The notes beneath the pieces were generated by a model, which had not been told where the DNA came from, searched no databases, and worked only from the letters and a program-made list of their open reading frames with translations. The position numbers were made by a program, and so were the translations under genes. A DNA stretch of 15,682 nt from DATIHQ01 sp035480535. GTDB taxonomy: Bacteria; Chlamydiota; Chlamydiia; Chlamydiales; SM23-39. Positions 6,466-14,272 of this stretch are shown one piece after another. Every line of letters starts with the position of its first letter. Within the stretch, counting starts at the first letter, position 1. The stretch covers positions 1-15,682 of the forward strand of contig DATIHQ010000010.1 of assembly GCA_035480535.1 (NCBI GenBank). Direction: 5' to 3'.

Positions 6466-7987
6466 CAGATCCTAAGTCTGCATGCAGAATTTTTCTCATT
6501 GCCTCTGCAAGGCCTTGATGGGCAAGGATTTCTTCCAGGTAGGGGCGAGTGCGATAGGTCCAGTTTGTCGGAAGAAGAGTGCCGGGCACGTTGATTCGCT
6601 CATCTTCGAGATTCGGCCAGGTGAGCTCGGGGAAGAGGGAAAGATATTCCTGGAGAAGATTGATATGGAAATAGCTGGGCGTGTGGTGGGCATCGCGGAG
6701 GAGTTCGAATTGCTGCTCGTGGGTGAGGGTGGGTTGATAAGACCATTGTTTAAGGTGAGCGAGGGGGATGGCCTCGTCGGGATGATTTTTCCACCAAAGA
6801 AGAAGCGGCTCGGTGTCGGCAGTGGAGACTGTTGTGAGACTGAAGGGATCGTAGAGATGAAAGGGGATGTAGCTGCGATCCCCTTCCCAATGGCGTTCCC
6901 AGCGAATGACCCGCGTTCCGCAAATGCCATATTCGCGAAGCGTCGAGCGGACCCTTGTCGGAATAGTTCCCAGATCTTCCGCAATGGGGAGAAGGGATGA
7001 GGCGCTGATCATCATTTCGAGGAGTTCTCTTCCTTGTCCTTCCCACAGATGGGGATCGGAGGGAACGAAATGCCCTTCCGTGGGTTTTTTGTCTGCGGGA
7101 ATCGCCCAAATGCGGAAAAAACCAACGACATGGTCGATTCGATAGAGGTGATAAAACTGTTCGGCCATTTGAAGGCGTTGCTTCCACCAACTAAAGTGAG
7201 TGCGGCGCATCTCTTCCCAATTGAAGAGGGGAAAGCCCCATTTTTGCCCGAGAGGCGTATAATAATCGGGCGGCGAGCCAGCTACCAGATCGAGTTGGAA
7301 GAGAGAGCGATGGGCCCACACATCGGCGCTATCGGGGCTGAGAAGGATGGGGATATCTCCTTTGAGGAAAATGCCCCGCTGGGTTGCATAATCGTGCACT
7401 TTCTTTAATTGTGAAAAGCAGAGAGATTGCAGGAAGCAATGAAAATCAATGGAGCGGCGATATTTCTCAAGATCTTTTGGATTGGGAGTCTGAGAAGAGA
7501 TCGGCCAATCTTGCCAACTTTTGCCTCCATATTCATCTTTCAAGGATTTAAACAGAGCATAGGTTTGAAGCCAGGCCTCATTTTTTATGGGGTTGGGAGA
7601 AATTCTTTCGAAATAGCGATGGAGCCATTCGATCTTTCGATGCCTCACTTCATTTTTTGCGACGCGCTGCATCTCAGTGAGGGGGCGAAAGATCTCCAAT
7701 TCAGAATGAAGCGGACCTGCATCGGGAAGATCGGTGAGGCTTAAATAGAGAGGATCGAGTGCGCAGGAGGAAAGGGCGTTGTAGGGACTTGGGTCATCTC
7801 CTGTGTCATTTAACGGGAGGAGTTGAATGCAGTCGAGGGAGAGGCTTTTGCACCAATCGATGAGGGGAATTAAATCGAGGAATTCGCCAACGCCGCAGCT
7901 TTTCTTCGTGCGCAGAGAAGAAAGGGAAACATAAATCCCGTGATGGGGATAGAATCCGATTTTTTTCCAGTGTTCTTCCGTTTTCAC
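6458..7987 (-). CDS. malQ: 4-alpha-glucanotransferase (amylomaltase, GH77)
   Basis: Transfers alpha-1,4-glucan segments between maltodextrins in cytoplasmic glycogen/maltose metabolism. In the 509-residue product the GH77 landmarks are present: nucleophile Asp285 in LYRIDHVVGFFRIWAIP, acid/base Glu337 in PIAEDLG, third carboxylate Asp391 in TTVSTADTEP, and INVPGT...NWTYRTRP near the C-terminus. The usual His before the third Asp (HD) is Ala390 here. Length is close to other bacterial MalQ proteins (about 500-530). The start is GTG at 7987, overlapping the chaperone stop by 4 nt (GTGA). It is the last gene of the type III secretion run, as in Chlamydia. The final codons lie within a foldback repeat, so the extreme C-terminus may have been altered by that element. 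Confidence 0.95.
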   Translation of the reverse strand: MKTEEHWKKIGFYPHHGIYVSLSSLRTKKSCGVGEFLDLIPLIDWCKSLSLDCIQLLPLNDTGDDPSPYNALSSCALDPLYLSLTDLPDAGPLHSELEIFRPLTEMQRVAKNEVRHRKIEWLHRYFERISPNPIKNEAWLQTYALFKSLKDEYGGKSWQDWPISSQTPNPKDLEKYRRSIDFHCFLQSLCFSQLKKVHDYATQRGIFLKGDIPILLSPDSADVWAHRSLFQLDLVAGSPPDYYTPLGQKWGFPLFNWEEMRRTHFSWWKQRLQMAEQFYHLYRIDHVVGFFRIWAIPADKKPTEGHFVPSDPHLWEGQGRELLEMMISASSLLPIAEDLGTIPTRVRSTLREYGICGTRVIRWERHWEGDRSYIPFHLYDPFSLTTVSTADTEPLLLWWKNHPDEAIPLAHLKQWSYQPTLTHEQQFELLRDAHHTPSYFHINLLQEYLSLFPELTWPNLEDERINVPGTLLPTNWTYRTRPYLEEILAHQGLAEAMRKILHADLGSEP

Positions 7988-8406
7988 GATTTGAGTCCAG
8001 GTGGCGCGGAGCGCCCCGCTTCAATCGCTTTTTGCCAGGCATTGCCGAGTTCTAGAAAGCCGCCGATGAGCCCAGCGAGTCTCTCTCCATTGAGAATGGG
8101 GAGGGGATAGCGCTGAAAAAGGATGAGGTGATTGGTGCGGTCGAGATAGCCAAAGATTCCTGCACGAGGATCGGGCAGAGCGTTTGCTTTGAGTGTTTCG
8201 CGCAGCACATTTTCGCGGAATTTTCCGGGAGGAATTTCAATGATTTTTGAGAAAAAGAAAAGATTTTCAAGCGAGATGTCGAGCTCGAGTTGAACGGTGA
8301 GATTTTCAGGGGTTTGAATGGAGCAGGCTGAATGTTTATCCACGTGAAGCGGCAGGTGAAGGTGGCGCCCTAATTCATGAAGCAGCTCCGCAAATTGATC
8401 GGTCAT
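7984..8406 (-). CDS. scc1: Type III secretion chaperone, SycE/CesT-like (Scc1 counterpart)
   Basis: A 140-residue small protein with the class I chaperone pattern: an N-terminal helix (FAELLHELGRHLHL), a central beta region (LTVQLELD, LFFFSKIIEI, GIFGYLDRTNHLILFQRYPL) and a C-terminal helix (LAGLIGGFLELGNAWQKAIEAG). The position decides the partner: its ATG overlaps the stop of the gatekeeper gene (ATGA, 8403-8406), and in Chlamydia the Scc1 chaperone of CopN sits exactly here. It should bind the N-terminal part of the CopN-like protein and hold it for export in the cytoplasm. Family identity is firm from fold pattern and context; the specific Scc1 equivalence is inferred. Confidence 0.88.
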   Translation of the reverse strand: MTDQFAELLHELGRHLHLPLHVDKHSACSIQTPENLTVQLELDISLENLFFFSKIIEIPPGKFRENVLRETLKANALPDPRAGIFGYLDRTNHLILFQRYPLPILNGERLAGLIGGFLELGNAWQKAIEAGRSAPPGLKS

Positions 8407-9557
8407 TTTTTTTCTTCTTCTTCTTTTTCTTCTTCGAGATCATCTTCTAGTTTATCTAGTGTGTCGATAAAGGCCTTACGCAATTCATCCCGATGCTGTT
8501 GATTGCGATAATAGCGAGGGGCGATTTGTTTTAGCGCATCGAGCATTTGACTGTAGAGGATCAGCTGCGCGGCGAGTTCTTCTGAGATGCCGAGAAGGCG
8601 GGCTGTCTGCAAGATTTTCTCTGGATTCATGTAGCGCTCGCTCAAGAGTTTGACCAACACTTTGGCCAAGATCTCGAAATCGAGTTTTGGGGGAAGCATG
8701 AGGTTGGATTGTTGGAACATTCGCTGGATTAGGCGCATGCGCGATTGGAAGAAGCGGAAGATGCCCAACATCCCCTGCAAAGAGCGCGTTTCGTCGATGA
8801 GCCGTTTGAGTTCGACAGCGGAGATGGAGGGGCCTTTTGATTTGAGATCGCTGCCTAAAGAGTGGAGAAGGAAAGTGATGATCGGCTTGAGTTTGGGGTA
8901 GCGGAATTGATCGGACAGTTCATCGAAGAGTTTCAGCGGCTCGCGCGGATTGCCAGTGATTTCGCGGTAAAGATCGCGCAGCGATGTGGCCGAACCGAGT
9001 CCCTCTTTTGAGAATTCGCGCGCCATAGCGCCCATATTCCTGCCCGCTTTAATTTCCCGGGCTCGACCCGCGTCTGCATTGAATCGCTCTTTAGCGGCCC
9101 TGACAATGGCTACCGTTTTTTCATCGGCCGTTTCAATGAGGAAATCGAGCGCTTCATCGGCCAAAGCGGGATCTGAATAGACTTTAAGAACTTTATCCAG
9201 CGCCTCTTCCGGTGTATCGGTGGAGAGAATCCGCGTCTTGAGAATGCGCAGAGTTTGTGCATTCATCTCAAAGTTATTTTTCTGATAGCGAGCGGCGGCT
9301 TCCTCAACCTTTTCAACCTCGAGCACCATTTTTTCTTCCGGTTCTTCCACTTCTTCCATTTTATGCGTCAAATGAGAGTGAAGATCTTTCAGGTTGCGGA
9401 ATCTTTGCGCCTGCTGCATGGGATTAAAGACAGAAATGTCTAGATATTGGCTGAGCGAATCATCGCTCTCTATCTGTTCAGCGCCGGCCGCTTTTTGAAT
9501 AGCCTGAGCGGCCTGGGTGTTGATGGGAATCGCTCTCGAGACATTAATATCCGCCAT
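8403..9557 (-). CDS. sctW: Type III secretion gatekeeper SctW (CopN/YopN-TyeA family)
   Basis: A 384-residue, mostly helical protein. The start MADINVSRAIPINTQAAQAI at ATG 9557 is preferred: AGGTG stands a few nt upstream, and the polar N-terminus without a signal peptide fits a type III export signal. A start 30 codons further up (9647) would translate the foldback repeat. Residues about 55-215 correspond to the HrpJ/YopN-like domain; residues about 280-365 to the TyeA-like region. It plugs the secretion channel until host contact and, in Chlamydia, CopN is also secreted and acts on host microtubules. The last 20 residues are a Glu/Lys-rich low-complexity tail (LEDDLEEEKEEEEKK), which I do not recall from other CopN proteins. 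It is somewhat shorter than Chlamydia CopN (about 420). Coupled to the chaperone gene. Confidence 0.9.
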   Translation of the reverse strand: MADINVSRAIPINTQAAQAIQKAAGAEQIESDDSLSQYLDISVFNPMQQAQRFRNLKDLHSHLTHKMEEVEEPEEKMVLEVEKVEEAAARYQKNNFEMNAQTLRILKTRILSTDTPEEALDKVLKVYSDPALADEALDFLIETADEKTVAIVRAAKERFNADAGRAREIKAGRNMGAMAREFSKEGLGSATSLRDLYREITGNPREPLKLFDELSDQFRYPKLKPIITFLLHSLGSDLKSKGPSISAVELKRLIDETRSLQGMLGIFRFFQSRMRLIQRMFQQSNLMLPPKLDFEILAKVLVKLLSERYMNPEKILQTARLLGISEELAAQLILYSQMLDALKQIAPRYYRNQQHRDELRKAFIDTLDKLEDDLEEEKEEEEKK

Positions 9558-9576
9558 GGGCACCTGGCAAAAGTTG

Positions 9577-9679
9577 GAGATCCACCACGGAGGAGGGAGT
9601 GCAGGAGAATTCACGGAGGAGAGATGGGATTTTTTCTCTCCGTGCACCTCTATTCACTCCTTTCTCCGTGGTGGATCTC
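9577..9679. repeat. Foldback repeat between sctV and sctW
   Basis: Positions 9577-9592 and 9664-9679 are perfect 16-nt inverted repeats (GAGATCCACCACGGAG and complement). Pairing continues imperfectly inwards (GGAGTG, then CACGGAG facing CTCCGTG at the tip), so almost the entire 103 nt folds into one long hairpin. It lies in the 132-nt gap between the sctV stop and the sctW start and leaves about 19 nt for the sctW ribosome site. It has no U-run that would make a classical terminator, so attenuation or mRNA processing is as likely as termination. One arm resembles 12978-13015. Confidence 0.85.
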
Positions 9680-9689
9680 ATTTTTCCCT

Positions 9690-11813
9690 CTAGGTCAGTT
9701 GGACGCGGCCCAGCGGTTGGATGCGGATTTCAGGCACGATCTCCTGGTAGGAAACGACAGAGAGTTCGGGGAATTCCCCTTCTATGAGTTTGCGCACGAA
9801 GCGGCGGACATCGATGGCAGTGAGGAGAACGGGAGGTTGGCCGCCTGGCGGTGTGGGTTGGATCGTGTTGCGCATCGAATGGAGAATGAGCTGAACCGAA
9901 TCGGGGTCAAGCGCGAGGTAAGAGCCTGCAGAAGTTTGTTTGATAGCGCCGCGCACCATATCCTCAATTTCAGGATCGAGTAGATAGACGGAGAGAACCG
10001 ATTGCCCCAGCGAATATTTGTAGCTGATGTATCGTTTAAGAGAGGAGCGGACATATTCGGTGAGGAGAACGGTATCTTTTTCGCTTTGCGCCCATTCGCT
10101 AAGAGCCTCGAGGATGGTGCGGAGGTCTTTAATCGAAACTTGCTCCTGGACGAGGCGGCGGAGGATTTCAGTGAGCTTTTGCAGCGGAACCAAGCGAGTG
10201 ACCTCTTTGATGAGGTCGGGGAATGATTTTTCGATGAATTCGAGGATGCCGCGCACTTCTTGAATGCCGATGAATTCGTTGGCATATTGGCGGAAGAATT
10301 TGGAGAGGTGGAGGATCATCACTTCGAGGCCTGTCCAATAGCGGATCCCTGCGCGCTGCAAGATCTCTTGATATTTTTCATCGACCCAAAGAGTGGGCAT
10401 GTTGAGCATTCCTTTGGAGGTGATGAAGGGAATATTGTAGCGGCGGAGCGTCTCTTCCGTTTCATTTGTGAGAAGGTGTCTTAAAATGAGCTTGCCTCGG
10501 ACAATCGGCACTTCATTGAGGTGGATCGCATATTCATTGGCCTCAAGTGTGGGAGAATCGGTCCGTACATGGACGCCGGGATAGCGGACGCCGAGATCTT
10601 GATAGAGCGCATGGCGCATTTTTGGGATCATCTGATCGATGAAAGTAAGCCCTTGTTTATCTTTCTTGATGATCTGCGAAATGGCAGAACCCACTTCCAA
10701 GACGACGGGGAGAGTCAGGGCATAATCTTCTGCGGAACCGCCGACGACGGAATGTCCAGGCACATCGGTATCTCGTCCGCTGATGCCTGCGGTGGCCTTC
10801 GCGGCGACGCGGCGCGCATTATTCCAGAAGACGTAGCCAGTGGTGGCGACAAGAACGAATAAAATGAGAAAAGGCCAGGCGGGAAAACCGGGAATCCAAG
10901 CCATGAAGAACAAAAGTCCGCCGGCGATCATTAGCGCCTTTGGCTGCTTGAGCAATTGTTCGGCAATTTCTTTCCCCAAGTGAGCATCTTTTCTCTCGCT
11001 CGAGACGCGGGTCGTTACAATACCGGCTGTAATCGCGATCATCAGAGCGGGAATTTGGGTCACCAAACCGTCCCCGATGGAGAGGAGGGAGTAAGTTTTC
11101 GCGGCTGTGCCCAGCGTCATCCCATGCATCGTCACCCCGATGATCAATCCCCCGATGACGTTGATGCAAGTGATCACAATGCCGGCAATGGCATCCCCTT
11201 TAACGAACTTCATCGCGCCGTCCATCGCTCCGTAGAGTTGGCTCTCTTTGGTAAGACCCAGGCGAAGTTCGCGCGCCTGCTGCTGGTCGATCACTCCTGC
11301 GCGCACATCGGCATCGATCGACATCTGTTTACCGGGCATCGCATCCAAAGTAAAACGGGCTGCGACCTCTGCGACCCTTTCGGCGCCCTTTACAACGACG
11401 ATGAACTGCACGATCGTGATGATTAAGAAGACAACGCCTCCGACCACATAGTTGCCTCCCACGACGAAATTCCCGAATGCCCAGATGATCTTTCCCGCAT
11501 TGGCTTTGAGCAAGATCTGGCGAGTGGAGGAGATGTTCACTCCCAATCGATACAGTGTTGTGAGGAGGAGCAGGGAAGGAAAGATCGAAAGGTGGACCGC
11601 TTTTTGAATGTAGAGAGCGACAAAGAGAATCGAGACCGAAACAGAGAAGTTAATCGCGATGAGGACGTCGATCATGTGGGGCGAAACGGGGAAGATCAAC
11701 ATCATGATGATCGAGATGATGATCGCGGCCAAAATCAAGTCGCTCGAGCTAGAGATCGTATTCATCGCTCGATCGCCGCCTAAGAATCGGGAAAGATTAT
11801 CTAAAATTTTCAT
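9690..11813 (-). CDS. sctV: Type III secretion export gate protein SctV (CdsV/LcrD/FlhA family)
   Basis: The 707-residue inner-membrane export gate protein. Residues about 20-345 hold the membrane part with roughly eight hydrophobic segments; the FHIPEP signature region RLGVNISSTRQILL (residues about 89-102) and the following GVIDQQQARELR stretch are conserved. From about residue 370 to the end is the large cytoplasmic domain that forms a nonameric ring and docks chaperone-substrate complexes. Length is typical (about 680-710). Its ATG overlaps the sctU stop (ATGA, 11810-11813), so translation is coupled. The foldback at 9577-9679 lies just downstream. Secretion rather than flagellar type is indicated by linkage to the gatekeeper and its chaperone and by the absence of flagellar genes here. 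Confidence 0.97.
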   Translation of the reverse strand: MKILDNLSRFLGGDRAMNTISSSSDLILAAIIISIIMMLIFPVSPHMIDVLIAINFSVSVSILFVALYIQKAVHLSIFPSLLLLTTLYRLGVNISSTRQILLKANAGKIIWAFGNFVVGGNYVVGGVVFLIITIVQFIVVVKGAERVAEVAARFTLDAMPGKQMSIDADVRAGVIDQQQARELRLGLTKESQLYGAMDGAMKFVKGDAIAGIVITCINVIGGLIIGVTMHGMTLGTAAKTYSLLSIGDGLVTQIPALMIAITAGIVTTRVSSERKDAHLGKEIAEQLLKQPKALMIAGGLLFFMAWIPGFPAWPFLILFVLVATTGYVFWNNARRVAAKATAGISGRDTDVPGHSVVGGSAEDYALTLPVVLEVGSAISQIIKKDKQGLTFIDQMIPKMRHALYQDLGVRYPGVHVRTDSPTLEANEYAIHLNEVPIVRGKLILRHLLTNETEETLRRYNIPFITSKGMLNMPTLWVDEKYQEILQRAGIRYWTGLEVMILHLSKFFRQYANEFIGIQEVRGILEFIEKSFPDLIKEVTRLVPLQKLTEILRRLVQEQVSIKDLRTILEALSEWAQSEKDTVLLTEYVRSSLKRYISYKYSLGQSVLSVYLLDPEIEDMVRGAIKQTSAGSYLALDPDSVQLILHSMRNTIQPTPPGGQPPVLLTAIDVRRFVRKLIEGEFPELSVVSYQEIVPEIRIQPLGRVQLT

Positions 11814-12886
11814 TTGAACAATTCCACGTTGACATCTGGGTTTCCTTCCAGTGATTCAATCCATTTGAGGATTTCGGCCACAGCCCCGTATGTATCCTCG
11901 GGAATATAATCGGAGATTTTCCCTTTACTGTATAGCTCTCTTGCTAAATCTACATTTCTCATGATTGGGATATTGTTTTCGACACCTATTTTCACGATCT
12001 GGTCGGCGATGATTCCTGCCCCCATCGTTAAGATGATGGGAGCTGGCTCATCGACAGGGTTATATTTCAATGCGATTGCAATATGGGTCGGATTGGTGAT
12101 GATCGCCCGCGCTCGTCTTGCGGCCCCCGGTCCCTCTTGGTAGGCGATTTCGCGGAATAGCTCGCGCCGCTTTCCCTTGATCATCGGATCGCCCTCGGTG
12201 TCTTTATATTCCTGCTTCACCTCGAACTTTTCCATCTTCATTTCTTTGGCAAAGTTTTTCTTTTGGAAAGCCAAATCGAATAACCCCACTAACACAAAGA
12301 AAATCCCTACCCGCAAAGCCGATGCGAACAGGAAGTCGCTCACTATCATGGCGCTTCCTAAAATGGGCATCATCACGGAGGCGACGATATTGGGAAGCAT
12401 TTGCCAAATCACCATGTAAATAATGATTCCAGCCCCAATGATTTTGGCCATCGACTTGATCAACTCTACCAACACCTTCAACTTGAATTTCTGTTTAATC
12501 CCCTCGATGGGATTTAGCTTCTTCAAATCAAACTTCATCGCCTCGAATGAGAAGACGGGGCCGATCACCAAAAAGCTCACCAAGACCCCCACAAAGCAGA
12601 CGATCACCATGATGGGAAAGCTCGTATTGAAGATGACCTGCAGCGCCACATTAAATAATCCTGGGGCGCGAGACTCGAAATCGCCTCCCGTATTGGGCAC
12701 TTCTCTCAACATCCGCAAAGTAAAACTCGCCAGATTCTGGAAGAGATAACCCATTGAGGCCAATGTCCCCATAATGGACACGACAAAGGTCATGGCCGCC
12801 GGCAAGTCTTGCGACTTGGCCACCTGGCCCTTCTTTCTCGCATCTTTCAGTTTCTTTGGGGTTGCCTTTTCGGTTTTTTCTGCCAT
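11810..12886 (-). CDS. sctU: Type III secretion switch protein SctU (CdsU/YscU/FlhB family)
   Basis: A 358-residue inner-membrane protein that controls substrate switching. It opens MAEKTEKATPKKLKDARKKG, the conserved YscU/FlhB start. Four hydrophobic segments span about residues 31-58, 80-112, 138-165 and 180-205. The cytoplasmic tail contains the self-cleavage motif N265-P266-T267-H268, in full, so autoproteolysis between Asn and Pro is expected. It is first in the minus-strand secretion run and overlaps sctV by 4 nt. Upstream lies a plausible promoter. Only a weak GAGAG ribosome site precedes the ATG, which is fixed by family alignment. Confidence 0.97.
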   Translation of the reverse strand: MAEKTEKATPKKLKDARKKGQVAKSQDLPAAMTFVVSIMGTLASMGYLFQNLASFTLRMLREVPNTGGDFESRAPGLFNVALQVIFNTSFPIMVIVCFVGVLVSFLVIGPVFSFEAMKFDLKKLNPIEGIKQKFKLKVLVELIKSMAKIIGAGIIIYMVIWQMLPNIVASVMMPILGSAMIVSDFLFASALRVGIFFVLVGLFDLAFQKKNFAKEMKMEKFEVKQEYKDTEGDPMIKGKRRELFREIAYQEGPGAARRARAIITNPTHIAIALKYNPVDEPAPIILTMGAGIIADQIVKIGVENNIPIMRNVDLARELYSKGKISDYIPEDTYGAVAEILKWIESLEGNPDVNVELFK

Positions 12887-12911
12887 GCACTCTCAGGAGG
12901 ATTCCCTAAAA

Positions 12912-12941
12912 ACTGTAGCGGAGCGCTCCCAGGAGAGTCAA
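12912..12941 (-). promoter_or_regulatory. Candidate promoter of the sctU-sctV operon
   Basis: On the minus strand TTGACT (12936-12941), an 18-nt spacer, and TACAGT (12912-12917) precede sctU; transcription would start near 12905 with a leader of about 18 nt. The spacer contains the perfect 10-nt palindrome GGAGCGCTCC (12920-12929), which could be an operator. The -10 matches consensus at four of six positions. Confidence 0.45.
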
Positions 12942-12950
12942 GGTAAAATC

Positions 12951-13015
12951 GCGGGGAAGCCCCGCACCCCAGGAGAGCCACCACAGAGAAGAGAGGGGAA
13001 GGAGTTTCACAGAGG
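12951..13015. repeat. GC-rich hairpin plus a single arm of the CCACCAC-type repeat
   Basis: In the divergent sctU/alr spacer, 12951-12965 forms a perfect 6-bp hairpin (GCGGGG AAG CCCCGC). It is followed by CACCCCAGGAGAG and by 12978-13015, whose pattern CCACCACAGAG...GGAG...TTCACAGAGG matches the arm at 9582-9619 (CCACCACGGAG...GGAG...TTCACGGAGG). GCCCCGCACCCCAG at 12958-12971 also recurs, with one extra C, at 2651-2665. No reverse partner is present here, so this looks like a partial or solo copy. It also shows that the different spacers share modules. Confidence 0.65.
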
Positions 13016-13057
13016 GATAAAATAATAAAATATTCGATCTGGTAGGATGGGGTCACT

Positions 13058-14170
13058 ATGGTTGAACAATTATATGCCCATCCGACGTGGATCGAGGTCG
13101 ATCTCTCGCAGTTTAGGAAAAATATTCAGATCATTCGCAGCCAGATTGGGAAGAGCCTCTTTTGTCTGCCCGTGAAGGGAAATGGGTATAGCCATGGAAT
13201 GATTCCCATCGCCAAGGCGGGAGTGAAAGCGGGCGTCGATTGTTTGGCTGTCTCTTGCTTGCAGGAGGGAGTAAAACTTCGCCAGGCTGGCATTGAAATC
13301 CCCATCCTTGTTTTGGGGGCGATTCATGAAGATCAGGTTCTCGATCTCATTCAGTTCAATCTAGAATTTAGCATTAGCTCAAAGTTTAAGGCCGATCTTG
13401 TGGCCAAAAGCTGCCAGGCAATCCAGAAGAAATGCCGCATCCACCTAGAAGTCGATACAGGAATGCAAAGGACAGGCGTCCGTTGCTCCACCGCCATCGA
13501 TCTATTTCACCACTTAAAAAGTTTAGGCTGCTTTGAAGTGGCCGGAATTTACTCCCATTTGGCGACGGGCGATCGCCCCCACGATCTCGTAGCCATCCAA
13601 CAAATTAAAGTTTTTAAAGAACTCCTAAGCCACTTTCAAGACCATTCCCACCTCTCCCACATCGCCAATTCCAATGGAGTCATTCACTATCCTGACTCTT
13701 ACCTCGACATGGTGCGCCCCGGCCTCAGCGTCTTTGGCTATTTACCCGAATGCATCCCCACTCATTTTTCGGAACTCAAACCCTGTTTTTCCCTGAAATC
13801 GAAAGTTTCCTATTTTAAAGTGGTAGCCAAAGGAGAGGGAATTAGCTACGGCCACACCTACGTCACTTCCAAACAGACGCGAATCATCACCGTCCCCATT
13901 GGCTACGGCGACGGCTACCGGCGCGCCCTCTCCAATCGGGGCAGCGTCCTCATCCGCGGCAAGCGTTTTCCCATCGCCGGCTCCATCTGTATGGACCAGT
14001 TCATGGTCGACGTAGGGGACCAAGAAGTCTATGTCGGCGACGAGGTCGTCCTCATCGGAAGGCAGGGCCCCTGCGAAATCACCCTACAGGAAGTCTCAAA
14101 GCTCTGCGACACAATCCCTTACGAAGTCCTCTGCCTCCTCAATGAAAGAATCCCCCGTTTCTACACCTAA
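13058..14170 (+). CDS. alr: Alanine racemase
   Basis: A PLP-dependent enzyme that converts L-alanine to D-alanine for peptidoglycan precursors, cytoplasmic. The 370-residue product has the family layout: an N-terminal TIM barrel with the PLP lysine Lys40 in VKGNGYSHG, EVDTGMQRTG (Arg138), the catalytic Tyr264 in GISYGHTY, PIGYGDGY, and the C-terminal beta domain with GSICMDQFMVDV (Met312-Asp313). The lysine motif departs from the usual VKANAYGHG at two or three places, but Lys, Asn, Tyr and His are kept. AGGATGGGG lies before the ATG. The gene is divergent from sctU. C. trachomatis and C. pneumoniae lack alr (GlyA has been reported to substitute), so its presence is informative about lineage. 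All key residues are present, so it is probably active. Confidence 0.96.
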   Translation: MVEQLYAHPTWIEVDLSQFRKNIQIIRSQIGKSLFCLPVKGNGYSHGMIPIAKAGVKAGVDCLAVSCLQEGVKLRQAGIEIPILVLGAIHEDQVLDLIQFNLEFSISSKFKADLVAKSCQAIQKKCRIHLEVDTGMQRTGVRCSTAIDLFHHLKSLGCFEVAGIYSHLATGDRPHDLVAIQQIKVFKELLSHFQDHSHLSHIANSNGVIHYPDSYLDMVRPGLSVFGYLPECIPTHFSELKPCFSLKSKVSYFKVVAKGEGISYGHTYVTSKQTRIITVPIGYGDGYRRALSNRGSVLIRGKRFPIAGSICMDQFMVDVGDQEVYVGDEVVLIGRQGPCEITLQEVSKLCDTIPYEVLCLLNERIPRFYT

Positions 14171-14200
14171 CTCGCTAATTACCAATCACTTATATTTACG

Positions 14201-14229
14201 TTGAAATTAAACTAATTTTTTGATATAAT
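14201..14229 (+). promoter_or_regulatory. Near-consensus sigma-70/66 promoter for the 59-codon gene
   Basis: TTGAAA (14201-14206), exactly 17 nt, then TATAAT (14224-14229). Predicted start near 14236 leaves a leader of about 37 nt with AGAGGAAA just before the ATG. This is the best promoter in the window. It lies after the alr stop, so the small gene does not depend on alr transcription. Confidence 0.85.
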
Positions 14230-14272
14230 TAGACTAGCGACCTATTAACTATATTAAATAATAAGAGGAAAT

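Noticed and set aside
6458..7987. MalQ lacking its third catalytic Asp
   Set aside because: I first aligned the THEQQ segment (near residue 422) to the usual THD motif. The TTVSTADTEP segment fits better and keeps the Asp, so only the His is changed.
9558..9647. 30-codon upstream extension of the gatekeeper gene
   Set aside because: It would translate one arm of the foldback repeat; ATG 9557 has a ribosome site and gives a CopN-like N-terminus.
9447..9983. 178-codon open frame antisense to sctW/sctV ends
   Set aside because: It crosses two real genes and the repeat; no recognisable protein pattern.
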